From PALSA-894 sp963757565 (GTDB taxonomy: Bacteria; Pseudomonadota; Alphaproteobacteria; Rhizobiales; Xanthobacteraceae), in the NCBI GenBank assembly GCA_963757565.1, contig CAVWSB010000011.1, positions 1,240,001-1,304,000 on the forward strand: DNA of 64,000 nt, read 5' to 3'. The notes under the pieces were generated by a model. It did no database searches. It worked only from the letters and a program-made list of their open reading frames with translations, and was not told where the DNA came from. The position numbers were made by a program, and so were the translations under genes. The number at the start of each line of letters is the position of its first letter. Position 1 is the first letter of the stretch. This document shows positions 8,143 through 17,097 of this stretch, piece by piece.

Positions 8143-10134
8143 ATGGACATTACGAAGCGGCGCGGCGGCGGACTTTCCACGGAGACCCAGGCATTTCTTG
8201 TTTTCTTCGTCGCATTGGCTGCGCGTGTCCTTGCGGTGCTCCTCTTTCCCGACGTGACCATCGCGCACCAGATGGTGATCTTCGGCGGCCCGATCGCCGA
8301 CGCCGCGCACTGGCATCAGGTTGCCTCCGAGATCGCGCTCGGCGAGGGCATTCACACGTCGTTGCGCCCTCTCTACTCGCTGCTGCTGGCGCTTCCCCAG
8401 CAGTTCTTCGGCAACGATCTTGTCGTGGCGAAGCTGGCAAATGCCGCGCTGGACAGCGGATCGATCCTCTTCGGTTATTTAATCTTCCGGCATCTTTTGG
8501 CTGGGCCGGCGGCACTCATGATCGCGCTCAGCCTTGCTGTGCTTCCGAACTACATCATGTTCTCCCATAGCCTGCTCACCGAGCATGCGGGTGCCTTCTT
8601 CCTCCTCGCTGCCCTGGTTCCGATGATGTCGCGGAGCTGGAGCCCGCGCTGGTGGGCGCTGGCCGGGTTGCTGGCCGGGCTCAGCAACCTTGCGCGCCCG
8701 CTGACGCTGCTTGCGGTTCCGGCGCTTATGGCGGTGGGTTTCCACTACCGGGGACTTCGCTTCGTGCGTTCACTTGCGGCATTCGCGATCGTGCTCTGCC
8801 TGACACTCGCGCCCTGGGTGCTGGTTCAATACGAGCGGCATGGAATTTTTTCGCTATCCAGCAATACCAATCAGGTGCTGGCCGCGGCAACGAACCCGAA
8901 GTATCAACAATGGTCGCCTGCGGTGCAGGGCGATAAACTCGCCGAAGGTGTGTCTCCCGGCTTGACGATTAAGGAATGGGACCGGATTTTTAGGCACGAC
9001 ATCGTGCATAATTTGAAGGAGTGGCCACTGTTTTGGCCGACGAATATCGCGATCAATTTATGGGAGTCGCTAAACGACGGAGGACTCTGGCTGCAGCAGA
9101 GCCGCGCGGCGATTGCGGTGCTTGCTCTCCTTTGGACCCTCTGTGGCGCATTCAGCGCGTATTTTCTTGCGCCTCCGCCAAGTGGTGCGATCCGTAGATC
9201 ACTGCTGTTGTCTGCCGCCGCGCTCGGAATAGCAGTGGTGACCGGGACCTGGGCGCTGTTGCTCGTGTCAGGCGCTGTCTTCGCATCATTGCATTCGCGC
9301 CGGTGCGCGATTCTGGTGTCGACCTATCTGGTCGGCAGCATGTTCGGTCATGCATTCTTCGGGTTCTCGTCGACTCTCGATCGGCTGGGATTGATGTATG
9401 CGCCGCTCGTCGTCGGACTGCAGGCGGTTGCATTCGTATCGCTCGGCTATGGCCTGGTGGCGGAAGCACGATTGTGGTGGAACTCCGTCGAAGGCTGGCT
9501 GTCGATCGGCAAGAGGCAGCGGGCGGCCCAGTTGGCATGGCCCGCGAGAACCGTACTCGCGACTGCCGGCATTTTGCTGATTGTCGCGTGCGGCCGGCTG
9601 ACGGCAACATACCTCTGGCAGCCTTCTCATCCGGTTTCCGCCTACGCCGCCACCGGCTCGGATCCGCTTGCCGCAATGCAGAAGGTTCGTGACGATCTCG
9701 CCGAGAGCGTGACCGGGGTCGGCCCCAACCGGCTCGTGGTTTCGGATTTCATTTTCCCGCTGAACTCGGTTCACGTGCCCAACTCGCTCGCGAGCCAGTT
9801 GGGATCGCACGATCCGGTTTACATCTTTTCGATCGGCTTCAACGGGGTAGGGCAGCGCTGGACGATCGTGTCCGGACATGACGTTCCAGCGATGGTTGGC
9901 AAGAGGTTCGTCGCTGTTCTCGCCGATGGCTCGGATCGGGACACCCCGATTCCCGACCTGATTTACCTCAGACCGTTCTCGCGCATCCTTGCCTTGGCGC
10001 CGCTGAGCCGGCAGGGCGTGGACATGCAGGAGTTGAAGGTGACGCGATGGGACTGCGTCGGCGCCGACGGGATCAATTGCCCGGCCCGTACGACCGAGAA
10101 CATCGTGCCCGAGGGCCGCATATCGCCGCGCTGA
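8143..10134 (+). CDS. Polytopic membrane glycosyltransferase-like protein (GT39/ArnT type)
   Basis: The protein of about 663 residues starts with a first membrane helix (FLVFFVALAARVLAVLLF), followed by a periplasmic loop with the acidic stretch GPIADAAHWHQVASEIALGEG. That layout is seen in GT-C fold glycosyltransferases that use polyprenyl-phosphate sugars. At least ten further hydrophobic segments follow, then a soluble C-terminal part from about residue 490. The ATG at 8143 is preferred because GCAGG lies 6 bases before it; a GTG at 8107 is in frame. The enzyme would act in the inner membrane on lipid or envelope sugar. The substrate cannot be read from the sequence, and no other polysaccharide genes adjoin. 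Confidence 0.65.
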   Translation: MDITKRRGGGLSTETQAFLVFFVALAARVLAVLLFPDVTIAHQMVIFGGPIADAAHWHQVASEIALGEGIHTSLRPLYSLLLALPQQFFGNDLVVAKLANAALDSGSILFGYLIFRHLLAGPAALMIALSLAVLPNYIMFSHSLLTEHAGAFFLLAALVPMMSRSWSPRWWALAGLLAGLSNLARPLTLLAVPALMAVGFHYRGLRFVRSLAAFAIVLCLTLAPWVLVQYERHGIFSLSSNTNQVLAAATNPKYQQWSPAVQGDKLAEGVSPGLTIKEWDRIFRHDIVHNLKEWPLFWPTNIAINLWESLNDGGLWLQQSRAAIAVLALLWTLCGAFSAYFLAPPPSGAIRRSLLLSAAALGIAVVTGTWALLLVSGAVFASLHSRRCAILVSTYLVGSMFGHAFFGFSSTLDRLGLMYAPLVVGLQAVAFVSLGYGLVAEARLWWNSVEGWLSIGKRQRAAQLAWPARTVLATAGILLIVACGRLTATYLWQPSHPVSAYAATGSDPLAAMQKVRDDLAESVTGVGPNRLVVSDFIFPLNSVHVPNSLASQLGSHDPVYIFSIGFNGVGQRWTIVSGHDVPAMVGKRFVAVLADGSDRDTPIPDLIYLRPFSRILALAPLSRQGVDMQELKVTRWDCVGADGINCPARTTENIVPEGRISPR

Positions 10135-10171
10135 TAACGAGCCTGTTCTGGCACCCGAGGGATCGACGGGC

Positions 10172-10245
10172 TGGCTGGGGAACTAGGATTCGAACCTAGA
10201 TTGACGGAGTCAGAGTCCGCAGTTCTACCGTTGAACTATTCCCCA
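10172..10245 (-). tRNA. tRNA-Gln (anticodon CUG)
   Basis: On the minus strand a 74-nt cloverleaf begins TGGGGAA and ends TTCCCCA-G-CCA, with the CCA encoded. The anticodon arm is GCGGA-CTCTGAC-TCCGT, giving anticodon CTG, and the T-arm contains GGTTCGAATCC. The TGGGG start is typical of tRNA-Gln. No attachment-site duplication was seen beside it. Confidence 0.95.
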
Positions 10246-10339
10246 ATTCGGCTCGGCCTGAGCGGGGCATAAAGCCCGCCGCCGCAATTGCCAAGCGCGA
10301 TCCGCACGCGAAATAGCGCAGGCGCCCACGCCGCGCAAC

Positions 10340-11344
10340 TCATCCGGCCTTGCGCTCGGCCACCTGATCCCACCACGGGCAGGTGCCGGGCATCAACCGA
10401 TGGTTTCCCTCGAGCACTTGCACCGGATGACGCAGCCCGTCTCCGGCGAGTTTCATGCGCATCGCGCGCGCTTCTGCGCGCTTCTCCTCCGGCAGCCAGG
10501 CGCGGTCGTGGCCCCACAGGCTCGGGCCGACGGTGTACTCTTCGGCCGTCCAGTTGCCCGGCTCGACCAGCCGGCCGCCCCAGCCGTACTCGACCATGAA
10601 GCCGGAGGGCGACCATGAGTAGAACGACGTGACGTGATCGTTGGTGTGGCGGCCAAGCGTCGAGCCGATGCTTTCCGGGTCGATCAACGCGATGTCGTAG
10701 GCTTGCCCCACATCGTCGAGGCTGAACAATTCCAGCATCATGTGGTGCAGTCCATTCGTGCCGGTCTCGATGAACGCGAGGCTGTGGTGGCGCGGATTGA
10801 CGTGCAGGAAAAACGCCCTGAACGGCTTGAGGATGTAATCGCTCAGCGCGAAGCCGAGCACGTCGCGGTAGAAGGGGAGCACATCGTCGAGCCGTTCGAC
10901 GGTGAGCACGGCGTGGCCCATGCCGAGCGGCCCGGTGCGGAAGCCCGAAATGCTGCGCCCTGGCCTGAATGGCTCCGCGGCAAGCTCCGCGCCGTGGAAG
11001 GCCTCCAGCCGGTTGCCGATCGGATCGGCGAATACGATCACATCCTTGACGCGCCGCTCGTCAGCCAGTGCGCGGCTTCCGCGCACCACCGCGACACCCG
11101 CGTGTTCGAGGCGGGCGCCCAGCGCATCGAGCGCAGCCCGGTCGGCGACCTCCCACCCGTAAAAGCCCGCGCCGTCCGCGCCGGCATTCACGATCACGCG
11201 CTGTTTGCGGTCGTCCATGCGCAGCGACAGCGTCGTGCTGCTCTTGTCGACAAGCTGCATGCCGAGGAAGCGCGTCGCATACCCGTTCCAGTCTTCAAGC
11301 TTTTCGGAGCGGATTCCGACATAGCCGAGCGCCTGAATGGTCAT
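10340..11344 (-). CDS. Type I extradiol ring-cleavage dioxygenase (BphC/2,3-dihydroxybiphenyl dioxygenase family)
   Basis: The 334-residue protein has two vicinal-oxygen-chelate halves. The iron ligands expected from BphC are present: H144 (GMGHAVL), H201 (LHHMMLEL) and E252 (FMVEYGW). Second-shell H186/H187 (PRHHSLAF), H237 (NDHVTSFY) and a following tyrosine also match. It would cleave a catechol next to the two hydroxyls using Fe(II) and oxygen. It stands alone between the tRNA and a regulator on the same strand. The last 40 residues extend beyond the usual C-terminus. The true diol is unknown. Confidence 0.85.
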   Translation of the reverse strand: MTIQALGYVGIRSEKLEDWNGYATRFLGMQLVDKSSTTLSLRMDDRKQRVIVNAGADGAGFYGWEVADRAALDALGARLEHAGVAVVRGSRALADERRVKDVIVFADPIGNRLEAFHGAELAAEPFRPGRSISGFRTGPLGMGHAVLTVERLDDVLPFYRDVLGFALSDYILKPFRAFFLHVNPRHHSLAFIETGTNGLHHMMLELFSLDDVGQAYDIALIDPESIGSTLGRHTNDHVTSFYSWSPSGFMVEYGWGGRLVEPGNWTAEEYTVGPSLWGHDRAWLPEEKRAEARAMRMKLAGDGLRHPVQVLEGNHRLMPGTCPWWDQVAERKAG

Positions 11345-11545
11345 GGGGAACCTCGCATGCGATCAGCGCGAAGGGCGCGCTCGCGCGAGCATTATCACGA
11401 GACCAAGGCGCTGGAAATCCGCAGCCCGGCGCTGCGGTTCGCGGAAGCAACCGGGTCCAAACACCCGGTTCATGCCAAGAGAAAAACAAAGAAAACAATT
11501 TGTGCCGCCACGTCTGCTGGCGGCACCCCACCAGTCTTGTGCGGA

Positions 11546-11971
11546 TTAGGCGCCCGTCGCGTCGGCCAGTTCCTCGGCCATCTCGACCAGAAGCTGCCGT
11601 GCCTTGCGGCTCTTGATCTTGTGGAACGCCTTGACGATGCGCACCGAGCCGGAGGTCTGCATGAAGCCGAAAATGCTTTCCGCAGCGGTGCCGGCTTCGC
11701 GCGCCGGGGCGCCTCCGGTGCCGCCGAAGAAGAACGAGATCGGAACTTCGAGCGCTTCGGAGATACGTTGCAAGCGCCCCGCGCCGATGCGGTTTACGCC
11801 CTTCTCATATTTCTGCACCTGCTGGAAGGTCACCCCGATCCGGTCCGCAAGTTCAGTCTGCGACAGGCGGCACTCCAGTCGCCGCGAGCGCACACGCCGT
11901 CCGACTTCCGCGTCGCGATTGTCGGCACGTCTCGCGCGCACATGCTTATCGTTTGTCTTGGCCTGTTTCAT
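11546..11971 (-). CDS. XRE-family helix-turn-helix regulator
   Basis: The 141-residue protein has a Cro/C1-type helix-turn-helix at about residues 24-78 (LSQTELADRIGVTFQQVQKYEKG). A short linker with GGTGGAP follows, then a C-terminal helix (KIKSRKARQLLVEMAEELAD). Proteins of this size and form are common in several copies in Bradyrhizobium-type genomes and usually act as small repressors. It ends about 200 bp before the dioxygenase gene on the same strand. The 5' gap holds AT-richer short inverted repeats that could be its own operator. No target is evident. Confidence 0.85.
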   Translation of the reverse strand: MKQAKTNDKHVRARRADNRDAEVGRRVRSRRLECRLSQTELADRIGVTFQQVQKYEKGVNRIGAGRLQRISEALEVPISFFFGGTGGAPAREAGTAAESIFGFMQTSGSVRIVKAFHKIKSRKARQLLVEMAEELADATGA

Positions 11972-12366
11972 GTTGCTCTTTCACTTCGTTTAAATTGCAG
12001 TGTGGCGCAGCGGCAGCCTGGACAACCCCCAATGGCCTACAACTACTTCGGCGCTCGGCTGAAACAACCATAGCGAATTACAATTCTTCAACCCGCAATT
12101 CGCTTTTCACGTTCTCTTGTTCGCTATTGAACACTTAGGGTGAATCCGGCTGCGGCCGCTTTCCCCCTCGGCAGGCCTTCTTGTGGCCGATTCTTTCATT
12201 TCCGTCGTCAGCGTGTTTTTACCGACGGTTGCATTTCGGCTATCGCCTGAACGCGCGACCATTGCGCCGCGTTCCCCGGCTGTTTAGTGTTCTCGCTGAT
12301 CTGTGAACAACCACGGCCGGGGCCGTCGAGCTTATAGAAGCGCTGGCGCGGCAGGACGGAATTTGG
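11972..12366. other. Intergenic region between divergent XRE regulator and ppx
   Basis: No gene is visible in these 395 bases. The part near the regulator is AT-richer than its surroundings and holds GCGAATT (12073-12079) inverted as AATTCGC (12097-12103), plus GTTC-N6-GAAC nearby. These are reasonable but unproven operator or promoter sites. Nothing else stands out. Confidence 0.4.
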
Positions 12367-13494
12367 ATGGACGACGAGGCCCGGGCGGCGTCCGGCCTCG
12401 ACCCCGCGCAACAACGGGAGCCGCGAGCGCGGCCACCGTGGGGTCGGCGCTGGCCACCCCGCCATCCGCGCCCGGACGGCGGTGCGAACCATCACGGCCT
12501 GCGCCCGTCCTACGCGGCCCTCGATCTTGGTACCAACAATTGCCGCCTGCTGGTCGCGCGTCCGGCTCGGGATGGCTTTCGCGTGATCGACGCATTCTCG
12601 CGCATCATCCGTCTCGGCGAGGGGATGTCGGCGTCCGGCCGGCTCGGCGAGGCGGCCATCGAACGCGCGATCGAGGCGCTCTCGATCTGCCGCGACAAGA
12701 TGCGGAACCGGCAGGTGTCGCGCGCGCGCCTGATCGCGACCGAAGCGTGCCGTTCGGCCGAGAACGGCGCCGAGTTCCGCACGCGCGTCGAGCGCGAGGT
12801 GGGCCTCGATCTGGAAATCGTCGACCGCGAGACCGAGGCCGCGCTCGCCGCCATCGGCTGCACGCCGCTGATGGACCCGGATGCCGAAGGCGTCATCCTG
12901 TTCGATATCGGCGGTGGCTCTTCGGAGATCGTGCTTCTCGGACGCAATCGTCCCGCCAACGGCGGGCCGCCGAATCCGCAGATCCGCGGCTGGGCCTCGC
13001 TGCCGCTGGGCGTGGTGTCGCTCGCCGAGCGCTACGGTGGTGTGCGCGTCGATGCCGCGGTCTATGAGGCGATGACCGCGGAGGTGCAGGAGCATGTGCG
13101 CCGCTTCGCCGATGCTCATTGCGCCGGCCTTGATCTCGCGAAAATGCATCTGCTCGGCACCTCCGGCACCGTCACAACCATTGCGGGGCTGCATTTGCGG
13201 CTCAAGCGCTACGACCGTCGTCAGGTGGACGGCTGCTGGATGATCGACGCGCAGGTGCAGACGGTGCTCGATGAGTTGCGCGCCATGAGCTACGAGGAGC
13301 GCGTGGCAAGCCCATGCATCGGCGCGGAGCGCGCCGACCTGGTGCTCGCCGGATGCGCCATCCTCGAGGCGATCCGCCGTGTTTTCCCGTGCGAGCGGCT
13401 GCGCGTCGCCGACCGCGGCCTGCGCGAGGGCATGCTGGTGCAATTGATGCGCGCCGACGATGTGTGGGCGCACGGGCAGGGCCACACGCCGTGA
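12367..13494 (+). CDS. ppx: Ppx/GppA exopolyphosphatase-guanosine pentaphosphatase family
   Basis: The 375-residue protein has the ASKHA actin-like ATPase fold of Ppx/GppA: phosphate-1 block YAALDLGTNNCRLL (about residues 50-63), ATEACRSAENG, the catalytic Glu in DRETEAALA, and phosphate-2 block FDIGGGSSEIVL. It hydrolyses polyphosphate or pppGpp in the cytoplasm. The first 45 residues are Arg/Pro-rich and not part of the fold, so a later start is possible. At about 330 residues for the core it is the short single-domain form without the HD domain. It overlaps rlmE by 4 bases (GTGA), so translation is probably coupled. Confidence 0.85.
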   Translation: MDDEARAASGLDPAQQREPRARPPWGRRWPPRHPRPDGGANHHGLRPSYAALDLGTNNCRLLVARPARDGFRVIDAFSRIIRLGEGMSASGRLGEAAIERAIEALSICRDKMRNRQVSRARLIATEACRSAENGAEFRTRVEREVGLDLEIVDRETEAALAAIGCTPLMDPDAEGVILFDIGGGSSEIVLLGRNRPANGGPPNPQIRGWASLPLGVVSLAERYGGVRVDAAVYEAMTAEVQEHVRRFADAHCAGLDLAKMHLLGTSGTVTTIAGLHLRLKRYDRRQVDGCWMIDAQVQTVLDELRAMSYEERVASPCIGAERADLVLAGCAILEAIRRVFPCERLRVADRGLREGMLVQLMRADDVWAHGQGHTP

Positions 13495-14171
13495 GCGAGC
13501 GTCCGCTCAAGGTGCGGCTGAAGGCTAAAAAGAACCGCACCCTCTCGCAGAAGCGCTGGCTCGAACGCCAGCTCAACGATCCCTACGTGGCGCGCGCGAA
13601 GCGCGAGGGGATGCGCTCGCGGGCCGCCTACAAGCTGATCGAGATCGACGACAAGTACCGGCTGCTCAAGCCAGGCGCGCGCGTTGTCGATCTCGGCGCC
13701 GCGCCCGGCGGCTGGAGCGAGATTGCGGCGAAGCGCACCGGCGCCGCGCAGGGCAGCAGGGCGATCGTTGCGATCGACATTCTCGAAATGATGCCGCTCG
13801 CGGGCGTCGATTTCATGCAGCTCGATTTTCTCGATCCGTCTGCGCCGCAGCGGCTGCGCGACGCGCTGGGAGGCGGCGCCGACATGGTGATGTCGGACAT
13901 GGCGGCGAATGCGACGGGCCACAAGAAAACCGACCAGCTCAAGATCATGGCGCTGGTCGAGGCGGCGGCGGAATTCGCCCGCGAGGTTCTGCGGCCGGGC
14001 GGCAGCTTCGTCGCCAAGGCATTGCAAGGCGGCACCGATGCCGCGCTGCTTGCCGGCCTGAAGCGTGATTACGCGACCGTGCGCCACGTCAAGCCGCAGG
14101 CAAGCCGCGCGGATTCATCCGAGTTGTACCTGCTGGCGACCGGTTTTCGCGGAGAGGCCTCGCGTGGCTGA
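13491..14171 (+). CDS. rlmE: 23S rRNA (uridine-2'-O)-methyltransferase
   Basis: The 226-residue protein is RlmE/RrmJ/FtsJ, which methylates the 2'-O of a uridine in the 23S A-loop using SAM. The RNA-binding start SQKRWLERQLNDPYV, the K in RSRAAYKL, SAM motif VVDLGAAPGGWS, catalytic Asp in VMSDMAAN, Lys in SFVAKAL and Glu in SSELYLLA give the K-D-K-E tetrad. The start is a GTG at 13491 overlapping the ppx stop. Its own stop lies within the next gene. The ppx-rlmE order is widespread in this bacterial group. Confidence 0.92.
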   Translation: MSERPLKVRLKAKKNRTLSQKRWLERQLNDPYVARAKREGMRSRAAYKLIEIDDKYRLLKPGARVVDLGAAPGGWSEIAAKRTGAAQGSRAIVAIDILEMMPLAGVDFMQLDFLDPSAPQRLRDALGGGADMVMSDMAANATGHKKTDQLKIMALVEAAAEFAREVLRPGGSFVAKALQGGTDAALLAGLKRDYATVRHVKPQASRADSSELYLLATGFRGEASRG

Positions 14172-15213
14172 CAGTTACGCGGGACCGCGGCGGCGCGCCG
14201 AGACCTTCGTCGCGATCCAATATCTGCGCGCGGTCGCCGCCGCGCTGGTCGTGTTCCAGCACGCGATGGGCATTCCAGCCTTCGTCCATTATGCGGCGCA
14301 CTTCGGAACGTTCGGCGTCGACCTGTTCTTCGTCATTTCCGGCTTCATCATGTGGACGACGACCGAGCACCGCGAACGCTCGGCGCTCGCGTTCTGGCTC
14401 GCCCGTATCGTGCGCATCGTGCCGCTCTACTGGATCTTCACCGCGGCCTATGTGGCCACCGCGCTGATCGCGCCGGAGACCTTCTACATTGTGAACCTGA
14501 ACGCTGTTCACATCGTTAAATCGTTCCTGTTCGTTCCGGCGGTTCACCCGACCCTTGGCATGGTGGCGCCGGTTTTCACGCTGGGCTGGACGCTGAACTA
14601 CGAGATGTTCTTCTACCTCGTGCTCGGCCTCTGCCTGTTTATCCCGTCGCCACGCGTGCGCTTTGGTGTGCTCGCGGGCGTTTTCCTGCTGCTGGCGGTG
14701 CTTGGACTGCTGCTCGGTCCGCAGGGTGCGGTCGCACAGACCTATACCGATCCGCTTCTCCTGGAATTTCTCGCGGGGGTGATGCTGGCGATCCTCTCGC
14801 CGCTGCTGCTTCGTGGCGGCACGCTGCCGGGCCTTTTTCTCGTGTCATCGGCCGCTGTCTGGGTCGGGGTCGTGTACGGATTCGGCTTTGCGCTCGAACG
14901 CATTGTGGCGCATGGCATTCCGGCCGCCGCGGCCGTCGCCGGCGCGCTGATGATCGAGCCAGCCGCGCGCATGCGCACCAGCCGCGTGTGGCTGATGCTG
15001 GGCGATGCCTCCTACTCGATCTATCTGGCGCATCCGTTCGCGCAGCGCGTCTGGCTGCTTGCCGTGAACCGTATCGTCGGCATCCCGGCGATTTCGCCAA
15101 CGCTCTACATCGTCACGGCATTTATTGCCGGGATCGCCGGCGGCGTAATCTGCCATTTTGCGCTGGAGCGACCGCTGCTCATTGCCGGCCGAAGGCTGAT
15201 CGGCCGCGCATGA
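14164..15213 (+). CDS. Acyltransferase family 3 (OafA/YrhL-type) membrane protein
   Basis: The 349-residue protein has about ten membrane segments and family-3 acyltransferase blocks: a start IQYLRAVAAALVVFQHA with the membrane His of that family, then FGVDLFFVISGFIM, ARIVRIVPLYW, and near the end LMLGDASYSIYLAHPF. These enzymes move acyl groups onto surface sugars or lipids, such as O-antigen or exopolysaccharide. The GTG start at 14164 overlaps the rlmE stop by 8 bases, making it the third member of an overlapping operon. The acceptor is unknown. Confidence 0.85.
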   Translation: MADSYAGPRRRAETFVAIQYLRAVAAALVVFQHAMGIPAFVHYAAHFGTFGVDLFFVISGFIMWTTTEHRERSALAFWLARIVRIVPLYWIFTAAYVATALIAPETFYIVNLNAVHIVKSFLFVPAVHPTLGMVAPVFTLGWTLNYEMFFYLVLGLCLFIPSPRVRFGVLAGVFLLLAVLGLLLGPQGAVAQTYTDPLLLEFLAGVMLAILSPLLLRGGTLPGLFLVSSAAVWVGVVYGFGFALERIVAHGIPAAAAVAGALMIEPAARMRTSRVWLMLGDASYSIYLAHPFAQRVWLLAVNRIVGIPAISPTLYIVTAFIAGIAGGVICHFALERPLLIAGRRLIGRA

Positions 15214-15253
15214 TCCCGAAAATGGGAAATGGTTTTCGGACAAGATCATGCGC
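15206..15253. repeat. Intergenic palindromic repeat, copy 1 (GCATGATC...GATCATGC type)
   Basis: Outer arms GCGCATGATC and GATCATGCGC are perfect 10-bp inverted repeats. Inside them CCGAAAA (15215-15221) pairs with TTTTCGG (15233-15239). It lies between two convergent genes and overlaps the acyltransferase stop. A related copy is at 24989-25033. Repeats of this form are scattered through Bradyrhizobium-type genomes; the family is recalled, not searched. Confidence 0.75.
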
Positions 15254-15267
15254 ATTGAAAAGAACGC

Positions 15268-16689
15268 TCAGCCGACGCGTTGATCCGAGGCATCGGGCGA
15301 CGCGATCGGCTCGCGGTTCGACATCGAGGCGCCGGCATCCGCCGGCAGCGTCCAGAACAGGATCGCCGAGGACGCCGCGATGGTGCCGATCACCAGGAAC
15401 GCCGGGCGGAAATCCTCGGCCGTGATCGTTCCGCCGCCTTGCGCCTGCAGGGCCAGCTCCACGCACAACGCCCCCACCGCGACACCGGCCGCGATGGACA
15501 GCTGTTGCGCCACGCTCACCAGCGGAGTCGCGCTGCTCATGCGCCGCGCATCCACGTCCGCGTAGGCAATGGTGTTGGTCGCGGTGAATTGCAGCGAACG
15601 GAAGAAGCCGCCGACCAGCAGTACCGCCACAATCGCGAAGAACGGCGTCGATGGCGTGAACAGCGCGCACGCCATCGTGAAGGCGGAGGCGAGCAGCCCG
15701 TTGATGATCAAAATGCGCTTGAAGCCGAAGCGGCGGATGATGCGCGCCGCAAATCCCTTCATGGCGAACGCACCGACCGCTGCAGTGAACGTCACCAGCC
15801 CGGATTGGAGCGGCGTGTAATCGAAACCGAGCTGCAGCATCAGCGGCAGCAGAAACGACAGCGCTCCGATCCCGAGCCGAAACAGCGAGCCGCCGATCAC
15901 ATTGGCGCGAAACGTCGGGATGCGCACCAGCGTCAGGTCGAGCACCGGGTTGGCCGTGTGGCGCGCGTGGTACGCATAGGCGGTGAGGAAAATCGCCCCG
16001 GTCGCGATGAGGGAGGCGACCATCGTGGGCGGAACGAAGCCGAGCCCCGCGACCGAGAGCCCGAACGCAAGACCGGCGACGCCCGCGCCGGCGAGCAGCA
16101 TGCCGACGAGATCGAAGCGATCCAGCGACTCGGCGCGCACGTCCTCGATGTAGCGCGTCGCCAAAAAAATACCGATCACCCCGATGGGCACGTTGATCAG
16201 GAAGATCCAGTGCCAGCTCGCATAGGTCGTGATGAAACCGCCGATCGGCGGACCCATGATCGGACCGACCAGCGCCGGCATGGTGAGCCAGGCCATGGCG
16301 TCGACAAGTTTGTGCTTGTCGATCGAGCGCACCAGCACCAGCCGCCCGACCGGGGTCATCATGGCACCGCCGATGCCCTGCACGATGCGCGCGATCACAA
16401 ACCCGGTGAGCGACGACGCAAGCGCGCAGCCGATCGAGCCCGCAACGAAGACCGCGATGGCAGCGCGGAACACGGAGCGTGCGCCGAACCGGTCGGCGGT
16501 CCAGCCGCTCGCCGGGATGAAGACCGCGAGCGAGAGCAGATACGAGGTGATGGCGAGCTTGAGCGCCAGCGGGTTCGCGCCGATATCGGCCGCGATCGCC
16601 GGTAGCGACGTCGCAATGACCGTCGCGTCCATGTTTTCCATGAACAGGGCGACGGCGATGATGAGGGGAACGAGGCGGTCGCGATCCAT
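15268..16689 (-). CDS. DHA2-type MFS drug/proton antiporter (EmrB/QacA-like)
   Basis: The 473-residue protein has about 14 membrane segments. Helix 1 has FMENMDATVIATSLP, the typical DHA2 motif with an acidic residue in TM1. Motif A is WTADRFGARSVFR, and motif C-like GPIMGPPIGGFITTYASWHWIFLINVPIG marks an exporter. It would expel a hydrophobic or cationic compound using proton-motive force. The ATG at 16689 is preferred because the upstream in-frame extension is hydrophilic and unlike the family. No membrane-fusion partner adjoins it, so it may work alone. Confidence 0.88.
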   Translation of the reverse strand: MDRDRLVPLIIAVALFMENMDATVIATSLPAIAADIGANPLALKLAITSYLLSLAVFIPASGWTADRFGARSVFRAAIAVFVAGSIGCALASSLTGFVIARIVQGIGGAMMTPVGRLVLVRSIDKHKLVDAMAWLTMPALVGPIMGPPIGGFITTYASWHWIFLINVPIGVIGIFLATRYIEDVRAESLDRFDLVGMLLAGAGVAGLAFGLSVAGLGFVPPTMVASLIATGAIFLTAYAYHARHTANPVLDLTLVRIPTFRANVIGGSLFRLGIGALSFLLPLMLQLGFDYTPLQSGLVTFTAAVGAFAMKGFAARIIRRFGFKRILIINGLLASAFTMACALFTPSTPFFAIVAVLLVGGFFRSLQFTATNTIAYADVDARRMSSATPLVSVAQQLSIAAGVAVGALCVELALQAQGGGTITAEDFRPAFLVIGTIAASSAILFWTLPADAGASMSNREPIASPDASDQRVG

Positions 16690-16810
16690 GCGGGGTCCGG
16701 GGAGGGGACTTCTAGCGCGGTTCTTCAAACAAGAACATTGCGGAACGCGCATGCGTTCCTAGATAAATTGCCGCCTCGGATCGCTGTGCTGGCGAGGCAC
16801 GGAGGGACGG

Positions 16811-17057
16811 ATGATCTACATTCTGGCTTTCTTGCTGCCGCCGCTCGGCTTGCTGCTCAACGGGCAGCCGTTTCTCGGCGCTGTTCAGCGTCGTCCTGGT
16901 CGTATTCTGCCTCGTTTTCGGCTGGTTTTTCCCCGTGCTGTTCCTGGTGCCCTCGCTCCACGGCGTCGTGGCGGTGCACATGAAGCGCGAGGACCGCCGG
17001 CATCGCGAGGTGGTGGAGGCAATCGAGCGGCACGGGGTCCCGCCCGGCTGGCGGTAG
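16811..17057 (+). CDS. Small YqaE/Pmp3-like membrane protein (frameshifted)
   Basis: An ATG at 16811 after GGAGGGACGG opens MIYILAFLLPPLGLLLNGQPF. After one extra base near 16875-16880 the reading continues with a second hydrophobic segment (CLVFGWFFPVLFLVPSLHGVVAVHM) and a charged tail ending in VPPGWR before TAG at 17055-17057. Two hydrophobic helices in about 81 residues with the ILAFLLPP start resemble the Pmp3/YqaE stress proteins. The likeness is modest. The gene is isolated between a transporter and the TPR genes. Confidence 0.5.
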
Positions 17058-17097
17058 GCGGCCCGCTCGTATCGGTGCGGCCGGGACGAGATCGGCG

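Noticed and set aside
10172..10340. tRNA-Gln as an integration site
   Set aside because: No duplicated tRNA 3' end and no integrase nearby, and the flanking genes have normal composition.
12208..13485. Open frame of 425 codons antisense to ppx
   Set aside because: Ppx on the other strand has all phosphate-binding motifs; the antisense product has none.
15280..16605. Open frame of 441 codons antisense to the DHA2 exporter
   Set aside because: It is a composition shadow, rich in Arg, Asp, Glu and Gln without any recognisable domain, opposite 14 clear membrane helices.
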